DNA of 64,000 nucleotides from Scedosporium boydii (lineage: Eukaryota; Ascomycota; Sordariomycetes; Microascales; Microascaceae): NCBI GenBank assembly GCA_002221725.1, contig NJFT01000022.1, forward strand, positions 1 through 64,000, given 5' to 3'. The notes under the pieces are model-generated. The model was not told where the DNA came from and made no database searches. It worked only from the letters and a program-made list of their open reading frames with translations. The position numbers were made by a program, and so were the translations under genes. Positions within the stretch are counted from its first letter, which is position 1; every line of letters starts with the position of its first letter. This document shows, piece after piece, positions 47,087 to 58,325 of this stretch.

Positions 47087-47770
47087 GCCGAGAGGTTCAC
47101 CGGAGCCCGGTCCACGATCCATTATCGCTACCATCAGCACCATCACCATTCGTCATACGTTCATGCATTGGGCGGGGTTTCATAAATTCGGATACACTAC
47201 TGTCTATACGGCGGATACAACTGCATGGTTCCTTTGTCAACTTGCTTTTCTAAACGCATAGCCTTTTCTATTTGTTTCCTTCACACCAACAACGGCTGCA
47301 TCATGGCGGGGTCTTTTTGGCGGGGTTTCATGGAAAACATTGATTTACGATACATGCGGAGTTTCGGGTGTTGTACATATATAGCTTGGTGGGAAGACAT
47401 TTCCGCTTGACAGGTGCATATTTCGTTGTATATATGGCGGGAGGGATTACCTTTCTTGCAGCGGACGAGGCGCAAAGGCTTAGGGGGACCTAGAACTTTT
47501 GATTCCGCCGAGTCTTGCCATTTATAGGATTTTGTGTAAATGAATTTTGAAGTACATGAATATGATTTCAATGATCCCACCCTATCGAACACCACCTGCC
47601 CAAAACGCCGTGCACTTTTTACATCATGACACGTAAACTCCCCATGCTTGCCGAGGTCTTCAGGGACAGCAACCGCTGTAAGACCCAAGAGCCCAAATAA
47701 ACCCACCCGAAAAATGCCAAAATGCCCCAGTAGAGACAACAAAATTACGAGGTAAAAAAAGAAACCGCCT
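47087..47770. other. Convergent intergenic region, PH-domain gene / NNF1
   Basis: About 680 bp of 3' flanks. ORF fragments here read antisense or lack bias. No RNA gene was seen. Confidence 0.55.
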
Positions 47771-48631
47771 CTACGCCCCCGCCATCTCAACCTCCCTCTC
47801 CCTCGCCTCAGCAGCCACCTCATCAATCACCTCTCTCAACAAGTCATTGGCGGCGTCAATGTCGGCGCATACGCGCTCGAGCGCGGCGGCGAGCTCTGCG
47901 ATTTCGGCGCGCTGGGCCTGGATCTCGGCGAAGAGGCGTTCGTTGTCGGCCTGGGTGTTTTGGAGCTTGGCGTTGAGGTGGGATTGGGAGGAGGAGAGGG
48001 GGCGGAGGAGGTGGGCTTGGAGGACTGTTGTTGGGGGGAGGAGGTGGGGTCTTTTATCCGGGCATGTTAGTATCTCTCCTCCCTTTTTTTCCCCCCCTAG
48101 ACTTATCGATTTATTTCTCTTGTGTGGATAGGGAAAACGTACGGAGTGGGAGGTTCAGATGCGGTTGGGGAAGAGACGCGCCGGTGGACGGCTTCGGAGA
48201 CGAGGCTTTCGAGTTCGTTGAGTTTGGGTATGACGCCCCTCATGTCCATTATGCGATCGAATTCTTTCTGTAAATTAGACCGTTAGAACCAAGCCTTTCG
48301 AGCTTTCCGTGGGACTTTTTCCAAATTCGTGGACCCTCCAAGACTCCTCTCATACCTTACACATAGTCTCCAACCTCTCCACCATCGTCTTCCTCACCCC
48401 CTTCAGCAAATTGGGCGAATTCGCCGCTATGGTCGGATAGCATGCTGCCAAGTTCTCCCAGCTGACCTTGCCCAGGGTATGCGCCAAGCTCGTCGCAAAG
48501 AGCTCCTGTAACCTCGCCGCGCGGGGACCGGGTGTCACGGCCGTGTGCGGGGCTGGGAGGGGTGGGGAGGCGGGGGGTTCGGCGGGGGGGTTGTCATCGG
48601 TTTGTTCGGTCGGTTGGGCTTCTGCTGACAT
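47771..48631 (-). CDS. NNF1: Kinetochore protein Nnf1 (Mis12/MIND complex)
   Basis: Nnf1 (human PMF1) is a subunit of the Mis12/MIND complex that links centromeric chromatin to microtubule-binding kinetochore proteins. Minus-strand exons 48631-48356, 48267-48143 and 48050-47771 give 226 residues. After a Pro-rich N-terminus (about 1-38), the family core reads RLQELFATSLAHTLGKVSWE, then NLAACYPTIA and RKTMVERLETMCKKEFDRIM. A VIPKLNELESLVSEAVHRR helix and a C-terminal coiled coil (LNAKLQNTQADNERLFAEIQ and onward) follow. Both introns are short and in frame; the last exon is joined after a CC-ending partial codon. No single exon covers the whole core, so single-ORF annotation would miss it. It is divergent from FMP32. 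Confidence 0.9.
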
Positions 48632-49043
48632 TTTTTTGGGCGGGGGATGTGCCGTTTGAGCGGTGAAGGGAAGACGAGGTTAGAATAATGTCGGATGTGT
48701 GATGTTGGAAGACGCGCTTGGCGGTTTGTTGCTTATCGGCGCGCCGTGGGGTCCAGCGATGATGATCTCGTCTTTATCTTATCGCCACGTGATGATAGGG
48801 ATGTCCCACCTTGACGACGTCTCTGGTCCGGATCTGATGGAGAGGAAGCTCCGTTTTCGATCATTTCCAATTCCCTGCCATGGAGGAAGAGCATACTTAA
48901 CCTTTTTCCTGCATCCGGACGAGCAAAACCTACGATTTCGGTATTACTAGAGAAATACCCTTCCTACGAAGCATTCGTTACCACATTGGGAACAAACCGC
49001 GCACTTCAAACGTGCTATGTTATAGCCAGCATCCCCGTTTACA
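48632..49043. promoter_or_regulatory. Divergent promoter, NNF1 / FMP32
   Basis: A 412-bp shared promoter region. No TATA box is obvious. Confidence 0.5.
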
Positions 49044-50386
49044 ATGCCCGCCGGCCCACTCACATTCCTCTACCCTCGCCTAGCGAGGGTACTCCGCCAG
49101 GCTGAACCTCTTGCACGGACACGGCCTGCGTTACCTCCCAACAGTCTCGCCCTACGACACTATGCGACGAACCCGCGACGGCACGGTAAGGCCGTACAGC
49201 CTCACTCCGAAGACATCCCCGGGGCGCCTCAAGCCAATAACGAGAACCCCGGCGATTTAGCCACCCCCGAGCAAGAAATCGCCGTGCAAGAGCCACCTAG
49301 CAGCAGCGCATCCACGAACTCATTCGATCCCCCGCCACCCGAGAATCTAACGCCGGAGGAGGAAGCCAAGAGGGTAGCGGAGGAAGTGCAAGAGAGCAAG
49401 ACAGATGCCAAGAAATCCGGCCCCATGGAGACGGTTCTCTACATGAATGGCCCGCCGGGTTCGATATCCGCCGCCAAAGCACACCCGCCTCTGCCGTTCT
49501 CGCATTATTTTGATAGCTATGCAATGGTGAATAAGCTCGTGGAGGCGGGGTTCGAGAGGAGGCAGGCTATTATTATAATGAAGGCGATTCGCGGCCTTTT
49601 GAGGGAGAAGATGGCCGCGGCGCAGGCGGCTCTTGTCAGTAAGGGCGACGTTGACAATGTACGGTGTTTTTGCATTTATCTTCTCATCCCCCCCTCCCCT
49701 CCTCAGGATGATGTTTTAGGCCGCCCTTAACCTAACTCCCAATTGCGCAGGAAACCTACCTCTTCAAAGCCGCTTGCTCCGAACTCAGCACCGAAGTGAA
49801 AAATAACCGCCGCGCAGCCGACGAAGCCAACCGCGAGCAGCGCATGCGCCTGCAGCACGAAGTCGACGTGATATGGCAGACGCTCAACCACGAGCTCCTA
49901 ACCCTCAAAGATACCGTGCGCGGGCTCTTCGACGATCGGAAGATGGCCGTTCGCGAGGAACAAAGTGCCAATGCGGGCTCGGTATCTCTCTCTCTCTTTC
50001 TTTCTAGCCTCCTTCCTCCCCTCTTTTCTAGGTTCCTAATTTTCCTCCCTTTGCGGAGGGAAAGAAGCTACCTATTGATCTACGCAGCCTAACACGGGGA
50101 ATATTAGATCCAAAAAATCAACTACAAAATCGCCACCCTCCTCAGCAGCGACACAAAATCAGACATCGAAGGCCTCCGCTGGGTCCTCATCCGCCGCTCC
50201 GCCCTCGGCATAGCCTTCATGGCGGTCGTCAGCCTTGCCACGCTCCGGTATGCAGCCTACGTCAAGCAGCAGCGGAAAGAAGAGGTCGAACGTCAGAAAC
50301 GCGAGGAAGAGGAGCGGAGGAAGCTTTTCGCAGGGGAGGGGAGGGGTCCGGTTACGGACACTGATGAGATTCTTGCGACGGCGTGA
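49044..50386 (+). CDS. FMP32: Mitochondrial MCUR1/CCDC90-family coiled-coil protein (FMP32)
   Basis: Member of the DUF1640 family, inner-membrane mitochondrial proteins with a long coiled coil. Human MCUR1 acts with the calcium uniporter; yeast Fmp32 is linked to respiratory-complex assembly. Exons 49044-49658, 49751-49981 and 50108-50386 give 374 residues. The N-terminus is a basic presequence (LYPRLARVLRQAEPLARTRP) ending near LRHYATN, a typical cleavage context. The family core starts FSHYFDSYAMVNKLVEAGFE, with RRQAIIIMKAIRGLLREK, then the coiled coil (about 205-285). After the third exon junction, IEGLRWVLIRRSALGI leads to the single membrane span and a charged C-terminal tail. The exon 2 donor (TCG|GTATCT) was fixed by the frame into SIQKINYKIATLLSSDTKSD. 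Confidence 0.9.
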
Positions 50387-51637
50387 GCGAGGACGGTTTT
50401 GTGACATGGGGGCGGGTTCATGTGCTGAGGTTCATGGATGAGAGGTCTGAGAGATGCGGGACATTTCTCGTCATAACTTAACTAGCTTTTTCATTTGTCT
50501 ATTGGGGGTGGAACAGGAACTGGGGAGGATTCTTCATGGCGGTTTTCTTTTGTTTTTCGGTTGCTATACACTACTAGAGGGATACCCTGAATGGGGGGGG
50601 AACAAAACAGAAAAGAAAAGATAGACCAAGTGTATCATGGCGTCTAGGTTGGATAGAGATAGCGGGAGAGCTCGGAGCTTACTGAATAGACGAACGTGTT
50701 GATAGACTCGTGTCCATGGTCCTATGTTTTCGATCTCATCTACACTTTCAAAGACCACAGAAGGCAGAGGTAATTTTAGAAACAGAACTAAAGGAAAATC
50801 ATGTCTTTCCGTCTGTCCTTTATTTTTTTCTGTATTCCACTCAATGGCTAATAAGAAAACAAGAATCGCTGTTAATCCCCAGTTCCATAATTTCCCGTTG
50901 TTCCCGTTTTTGACCGTGATAGAAAAAGTGGTTATTACTTTGACGCTTCAATCCCCTCCATATAATGGGTAATAATAATACTTCGTAGCCGAGAGTCGGA
51001 GACAGACTAGAAAGCCTTGAAAAGAAAAGAAAAAAAAAAATGAAGAAAGCAAAAAAAGAAGAGAAAGAAAAAGAGAAAATAAAACCCACGAGCCCGTAAG
51101 GCTCTTTTAATGCGCTTATGTTCTTGCCTCCGAAAGACACCGCCGTCATTCCCCAATTCCAGAGACATTCATAATAGATGGAAGGAATACTCCGTCCTCC
51201 ACCGAAAGGCCATATGCGTTGGCCTTCTTGCGCCATGGAGCAGAATTGCCAGCCTGCCCCAAACAAATATAACACGGTCCGTTTTTCAACAAAGAGGCGT
51301 CGGCATGTGCGTGTGTGAAATGCTGTCATGTGTGCCCATGTGTTCCCAATGCAACCCCTTCCGGCCATGGATAAAGGTCGCATTCATTCCAGGTAAAGAC
51401 AACTCCAGTCCCATCGAATGTGGGACCAAACCATGCTGAATTTTGTTCTTTTTCCCCCAGGTAAGATGCAACATTGAAATCAACAATAATTATGATAATA
51501 ACAAATCGGCCGCTCTGCGGCCCCTCCCTGAATATTATGGAAGATGAGGCGCCTCGTCGTCGGTGTGAGCGGCAATAAAAATACGCGTGTTGTCGTGGGG
51601 AGGGGCGGGAATGGGAATAATTTTCATCTCAAACGGT
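50387..51637. other. Convergent intergenic region, FMP32 / PUF3
   Basis: 1.25 kb of 3' flank with a TACTTCGTA element at 50979-50987 and a purine-rich tract (about 51015-51080). No gene is supported. Confidence 0.55.
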
Positions 51638-54600
51638 TTAGACGTCCTGGATGACAACTTTTCCAGGCGCCCGTCCGCCCTCGATAGCCACGTTCGGCTT
51701 CTTCGCGTCCTCCGGGCCGTCGCCTGCAGCGCTTTCGTTCGTGCTCGGCGGGTTGCTACTCTGAGGGCTGTTAGGCTCCATCGTCAGCACTGGCGTAGGG
51801 GTGGTGGAATCGACCTGGAGCCCAGGTGCTGCCGAGAGGTTGGCCGAGGTCGGGCGGCTGCCTGCACTGCTGCCCGAATTTGACGATGTCTTGGAGTTTG
51901 CGCCAGGCAATGACGAGTCCATAAGCTTCTCAAGAGCCTGGAGCTGTCGAGATGAGCTGCCCTTCTTTAGGGCCAAGAGATATGGGCGCATCTCTTCCAC
52001 AAACGCCTCACGCTCAGATCCCTCAAGCCTGCTGAGCATTTTCTCTGGACGTCTTGTCAGCACTTCTAATCTTCAAAGAGAGCGCACGAGTAAAGTCTAG
52101 GTAGGTCGCGGTTCACTTACGAATGACATAGTTGCCGTATTGGTCTTTCATCATGTACTGCAAGGCTGACGTTCCATCTGGCCCACCATCAACCAAATGA
52201 TGTCGGATAAGACGTAGCTCCTCGGCCGAACCGTATTCAATGCACTTCTCCACAACATTCGAAGCAAATTTGTGTTTGGAGAGTGTGAGAAGTTGTTCGA
52301 GAACGACCCTAATCATGCGCGAACGATCCTCGGGCTTCCCATGTTGGATGACGTGCTGGGCAACGTAATTTCCGTATTGGTCGACCACAAGCAGCGATGC
52401 CGCCCCATGGAGCTCAACCATGATTTCTTCTTTTTCTTGTTCGGTGCCGTGTTCCAGCATTCTCTGGATAACACGACAAGCGTAGGTGTGCGAGCTAAGT
52501 TGGTTGCACAGCCCTCGGAATGCCGGCATGATGAAGCCAATATATTGCTTCGGCACAAGCTCGATGATTTTTTGAACCACATGGTTGCCGTTCTGGTCCC
52601 GAACAACCTTGACAATGTCCGTCTCAAGCTCTCTCACTAGCTCGGCCTGTTGTTCTACGAGGACATGCTCCAAGGCCTAATATCGAATTCTCGTTAACAC
52701 CTTGAAAGTTACGCGGATGCAGGTGTAGATGCAGGGGCAATGAAGGGGCGGGGCTAGGAGTGAGCACGACTAACCTTTTGAACTACTCGGCAAGCATACA
52801 TCTGCATGGAGAGATCGACGACCTTGCCCTTCATCTGGGCAGCAAGAACCTTTTTCTGGACCTGGTTTCCGTGCTCAAAAAATTTCTGAATTACGTAGTT
52901 TCCGAAAACGTCTTTCATTAACTGAATCGCGTTTGGTTCAATCTCTCGGAAGACCTGATCCTTCTCGTCGCTGTTGGCGGTTTCCAGCTTTGTCTGGATG
53001 AAGCGAGAGCCATATTGATCGCCGCTAAATTCAACAATGTGACCGTAAATGTCCTGCAGCACAATCCGTTAGTACCTCATCATCAACATAGATGGAGAAG
53101 AAAAAGCCCGACTACGTACTTTTAGGTCATATCTCTTGGACGACTTCGAGTTCGCCCTGAAATCCTCCAGGAGAGCGCTCCTCATACCCCGACCAGGGTC
53201 TTGGTCGCGCCCCGCCCGAAGAGCAATGCCGGCGCCACTAGCAATGTACGGGTGGAGGGACAGAGGATAGTTGGGCAGCACAGTCCCGCGATAGTTTGCT
53301 TGGGCATACGGATCGTAGAGGCTAGGATGGAAGTTTCCAGGGAATGAAGGGTTGAAATACATGCCAGGGTAGAAGGCATGAGCACCCTGGGGAAGTCCCT
53401 GTGACGGCCCCTGAGGAGCTCCTTGGGGAAATCCTGGGGGGATAGTCTGGGGGAGCGTTTGGGCAAGTCCCTGGGAACCTCCCTGGGGAACAAACGTGGT
53501 GGCAGCGGTATTGGGGGTAGTCCTTCTCTCGGTCTCCTGGGGGAGCCTCAAATCACGGGACGAAGGTCGCGGAGCCCATGTCTCGGGCGGCGGCGTGTAC
53601 TGCTGCGAGCTGCCAGCAAACTTGGGCGAAACGTGTTCAGCAATGGAACCACGCTTCGACGGAACGTATTGAGCTTCAGATGAGTTCGCGGAGCCATCCA
53701 TGCCCGCCAATTCCCCCATGTATCGGGCTTGTGCGGTTGCTTCACCCGGCCACCCTTGACCTGCCAACTGAGGATTGAAAGACTGCGACAGAGAGTTGAA
53801 AGGAACACCGTTTCCACCAGAGTTGCGGCGTTCCTCCAGTGATAGTCCTTGTATGTTCGGCAGGGAAGGTGCATCGCTTGCTGCCTGCTGACGGGAGGCG
53901 GCGAAGTCGTACATGGCAGAGGTATCGAGGGTGTGGGTCGACGCGCCGACAGTATAAGACAGCGACTGGGCGAGAGATGCCCTCGACAGTCCCATCGAGT
54001 TGCTGGGCGTATGTCCTTGGAAAGGGAAGCGTTCCTGGAAAGCAGGAGACCCGTTGGTTCCCCTAGAAGGAGGCATGCTTGGCTCCCTCGAAGGGCCGTC
54101 GCCGACGGCTCGGAGCCTTCCGTATTCCGAAGTGGAGGGGCGAGCATCTTGTCGCCTAGAGGGATCCATATCAAAACCATTGATAGCCGAATGGAATCCG
54201 CGGCCCTCCATATCATCTTCCAGGAATGACTTGGGGCGAGGGCGAGAGAAGCTCCCCCTTATTGTGTGACCAAAGGTTGCCTGGTCTTGGCTGCCAAAGT
54301 ACGAGTCTCTCTTTCGGCTCGGGGACGAGTTTCCAGAGGCATGCATGTTGGGAGGGGCGGGTTCGGTAGGATTCCATACTTTTTGGGCCCACGAGGTATC
54401 TTCGGAGGATGGTGGGAATGTCGCCGTAGAACCATTGCTTATCGTGTCCTTGGGAATCCTCCGGTCGGGATAGGACTCGTCACTAGGAGAGACTCGCCGC
54501 CAAGGGCCGCTGGAGGAGGAGCCTCTGCCTGTCGACGGAACCTCTCGCGCCTGTGATGCGAAAGAAGCGGTGGACCAGATGTTGGTTATGCTTCCGTTGC

Positions 54601-55045
54601 CGAAAGGGGCGACATTTTGTGGTGGGGATATTTCGTCTCGGACGGGGTTAGGGTTCGTGTAGTTTGGAAGACGGCTGGGTCGCGGCTATTGAAAAGAGGC
54701 AAACACTTGATTAGCATAGATTCGAGGAGAGACTATTGCAGAGAGTAGTGCCGTGGAGCGAGGGTGGGAGAGGGGTGGAACGAAAGTGTAGGCGCAGTAT
54801 CATGCATCATCGAGACGGTGAGGCCAGTATTGGGCGCCTGGGGATGAGGGTGACAGAGGCAAGTGATAGCATTGCTGCAGTCGTCAAAACCAGAGTGGCC
54901 GATGGCGATTGTGATAGGCGTAGGAAACAGCAGCGACGTCATGGAAGACACGGCCACACGATGAAGGAGAGAATGTGATGGGGAAGGTCGAACTCACTGC
55001 AGACCCCATTGGACTAGGTGCCACCTGCGCGGAGGCAGAAGACAT
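51638..55045 (-). CDS. PUF3: Pumilio-family RNA-binding protein, PUF3 type
   Basis: PUF proteins bind short motifs in 3' UTRs and control mRNA decay, translation or localisation. Minus-strand exons are 55045-54998, 54685-53120, 53053-52775, 52676-52121 and 52065-51638; frame continuity holds at every junction and gives 958 residues. The long N-terminus is low in complexity with PQG repeats (about 430-480). The Pumilio domain (about 539-820) shows eight repeats whose base-reading triplets are SRxxQ, NYxxQ, CRxxQ, NHxxQ, CRxxQ, NYxxQ, SNxxE, NYxxQ. This is the same code as Puf3 and human PUM1, which read UGUANAUA. A Ser-rich tail follows. Exon 1 supplies only 16 residues ([16 protein letters not shown]) and rests on a GTGAGT donor in phase. 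Confidence 0.93.
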
Positions 55046-56057
55046 GAGGGGCGAAAGCGAAGCAAGCGTCGCTAGTTGGCGAGCGTTGCGATTAGGAGGC
55101 CGTTCGGTCGGTTGGTGGTCGGGTCGTTGCGTAATTGTAAGAGCTCAAGCAAAGGAGATGGACTTTCGAGATCTATAATCGCTCGGGCGACGGTTGGTAG
55201 AAAGACGAGGAGAAGAAAAAGGGAGGAAAGATGCAGAGAGGCGGGTCTTTGGGTATCTTATTTAACCACAGGGCCTCGTTCGCTCCCACTAGCAAAGACG
55301 AAAGGGCGAAAAAAAGTCTTGTGACAGCACGAGGAAAAGAATAATATTCGCGCCGATGGTCTAGTATATACTTGGGGAGCGAGGAGATGGCGCCGAAAAT
55401 TAAGGTGCCGGTCGATAAATCGGCGATGGTTAGGGCGGAAAAAAAGGATGAAAACGAAGGAGAAGAAGAAAAATCTAAGTGTTGATTCCAAGGGGGGATT
55501 GAGATGGATGATGGGATGGATTGAATCAAACGGGAGGAGGAGAGTCAGCACAAGCCCCGACGATTTTGACCAAAGCCGGACCGGCTGAGCTAAAAGGGAA
55601 GTGTGGGAGAGAGTGCGGAGGTGGCCAAAGCAGGAGCAGGAGCAGGGAGCAAGGAGTAACGGGGTAGGAGCAGGTTGGAAGAAGAGTAGAACAGGGTCAA
55701 AGTGTGTTGTTATTATGTGTTATGTGTGTCGGCTTGTTAAGGCAAAGCAGAAGGTATGTCTGGTACGCTCCTCTGCCTCAGTCAGGGTGATTTGATGGTG
55801 GGAGGGGAACATCAATAACTTGGGGCCGTTTAAAGGAGTGGCAGCTGGTAAGGCTGATACTGATACTACGAAGGAGGAGGACTGGAGGAGGGAGCAGCAT
55901 CCAGCACAGAAGGACGATGTATTCTGAAGTAATGGATACTGTTATGACTACAAGAGGAAGTACTTCATAGTGTGGGACAATCTTGAATAATACTGTGCGT
56001 GTTTGGGGCAAGTCCTCGATTCTTAGGCAGGTCCAACCATACATACACTGAAACCTC

Positions 56058-56097
56058 GAAGGAGAGAGAGAGAGATGGACAGATAGACAGATAGAAG
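56058..56097. repeat. Microsatellite: GA run followed by GATAGACA units
   Basis: A GAGAGAGAGAGA run leads into GACAGATAGACAGATAG, a compound simple repeat in non-coding DNA. Confidence 0.75.
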
Positions 56098-58309
56098 GAG
56101 AGAAGAGAAAACGGGAAATTTGAAAAAGAAAAGAGCGAAAAATGGAAGCGAGGAAGGGGGATAAAAAAAACGACACTAATGGCAGATTCTTCGCCTAGTT
56201 GCGAGGTAGTCTCCGATGCCAACAACGTCGTGTTAGGGTGAAAAAGCTGCACCACGCTGGATCGAGGGTCTGAAAATGGCAAAACGAGTCCAACGAAGCC
56301 AAGACGGCTCTCAAATTTTAGTTCCGAGCAACGGAAGTATCTTGTGGTGCAAAATACAAAATAATACTGAAAAGCGGGGAGGGAAGCTTTGAGCTCTATC
56401 GAGGTTCCACAACTGCCAGTCTGGGTCAAATCAAGGTCAGGCATAATAGTTAACAAGGGCCAAACACTTCGGACGTGATCCCAAGGCCAGGCAGATATGT
56501 AGAGGAGGGACACGCTAACTGCGGACATTTTTATGCATATTCCTTCTTGCTTGGGGACCTCGAGAAGATCGACCTCCTTCATTATTACCCCCTCTCTTAT
56601 TTTAGGTGGGCGTTGTTCCTGATCGTCCATGAATTCCTGCGCTGCCCCCAGATGTCGCCAGGCCGTGCAGCAGCGATTGCATGCCAGCGAGTGGTACATC
56701 AGTAGACGTCTCTATACTCTCCGCTATTACCCTATCTACCTGCCAGAAACCGCTCGGCATTTATCAAACAGCTTCCTAAACCAGGCGGCTGCGTTCCCCA
56801 GAATAGCTGACGGATCCTAGCGGACTGGTAGTGAATGTCGGCGGCCCAGTTCCAGTAATTCCTCGCTTTCAGCGCCCTCTTTTCCAAACCGTCACCTATG
56901 GGCAACATCTCGGGCTTCGAGATGAAACGGCTGGACAAAAATAGATGGCTGGACCAACATTGGCAGTATAACAGCGGAAGGGACAACTGTCCAAACTTTT
57001 TATAGAAATTCCTAGCCAGATTTGCAAACAGGATCGGCGTCTATCAATGGGTTAAATTCCAGGTCTCCTGCCACTTTGGAGGCGCAGGGGCCGATCGTCT
57101 TCATGCGGCGAAGCCGGGTCCAGTCTACGTAGTGTTTAGGAATCGGTTCAATTGATGATCAACAGAACAGCTTCATTCAGCCCATAAATGTAGTGAGCCC
57201 GCTAGTAGTGTGGAATTGAAGAGGGTAATCGGCACAAAAGCAATAACAAAAAGGAGCCAGCCAGTCAGGTCGGTTCTGCCTGTACGCATACTTGCACGTC
57301 CTACTAATGCTCCACGCCTCTGGTCGAATCGGGAAAGGAACAGCAGGGGCCAATCATTGATCTTGACCTAATATCCATCAATCAGTTGCAGTATTTCTCC
57401 AACAGGTCGCTCTGAAGTATGAGAGGGTAAACGATCAGAGGCGGGGTATCAATAACAGCTCCTGGGCACATACCAAGTTGTGCGAGATCAATTAGATGTC
57501 GGACATCAATTACGAAGGTGTGATGCGCCCAGGATAAGGCTCCCACCATTGTGGTTGAAAGTTAATAATAGTGGGTGCTGGCGATCCAGGCCTTTCAAGC
57601 GTTGCGATCAGTGGCAGCAGGCAAGGTACGACGTCCATCGTCTAAAAGTAGGGCGCGCGGAGGCACCAATATCTCAATATCGGATGCATCCACTAAGGCC
57701 CGTTTCAAGTGCGCCGTGCCATGAACTCATGACCGGCCCTCGCCCGGGAATGCCTCTTTGTTCGTTTTGACATACTGGCCCAGTCTCGTTGATACAACGA
57801 CACTGGGCCATTATTTCTCATGCGAGAGTCCGTTGTTACTGAGAAACGTCGAACTTCCGCTTGAAAGAAGGAGAACAATTCCATCAATGTCAAGGCTGGA
57901 GTGGTCATTTCAAGCACAAACGACATCTCCAAACTTCCGTAGATCTACTTCATAGGGAAGACAACAGAAAATCTGGGGCTGCAAGTTTAATCGAACGCCA
58001 AGATTGGAGCTAAGAACAACTTAGTTGCAAATTGACAGGGGTGGGGGTTTATGTTTTAGATACCCATATCAAGGGTACCATGCAGGTGGAAACATCATAG
58101 GCGAGGTACATTAGAAGAGGTACTACGTGCGAAGCACTTTGTGCGTGACCTTTGGCCATTTTGAGGATCTTGCCTCGACATTGATTGGTCACGTAACATC
58201 GGTCCTTCCTCACACACTTGGAGGAGAGAGAAGGTGCAAGTTTGCTTGTGCTCTGACAAGACATGTGAGATTGTGAGTTGGTCGATTAAGGCTGCCAGTG
58301 TTCGCTGCC

Positions 58310-58325
58310 TACTTCGTACTTCGTA
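58310..58325. repeat. Overlapping direct pair of TACTTCGTA
   Basis: Two copies of TACTTCGTA overlap by two bases in non-coding DNA. Confidence 0.8.

Noticed and set aside
55965..56699. 244-codon minus-strand ORF
   Set aside because: Includes a translated GA microsatellite and lacks C/G-ending codons; considered chance.
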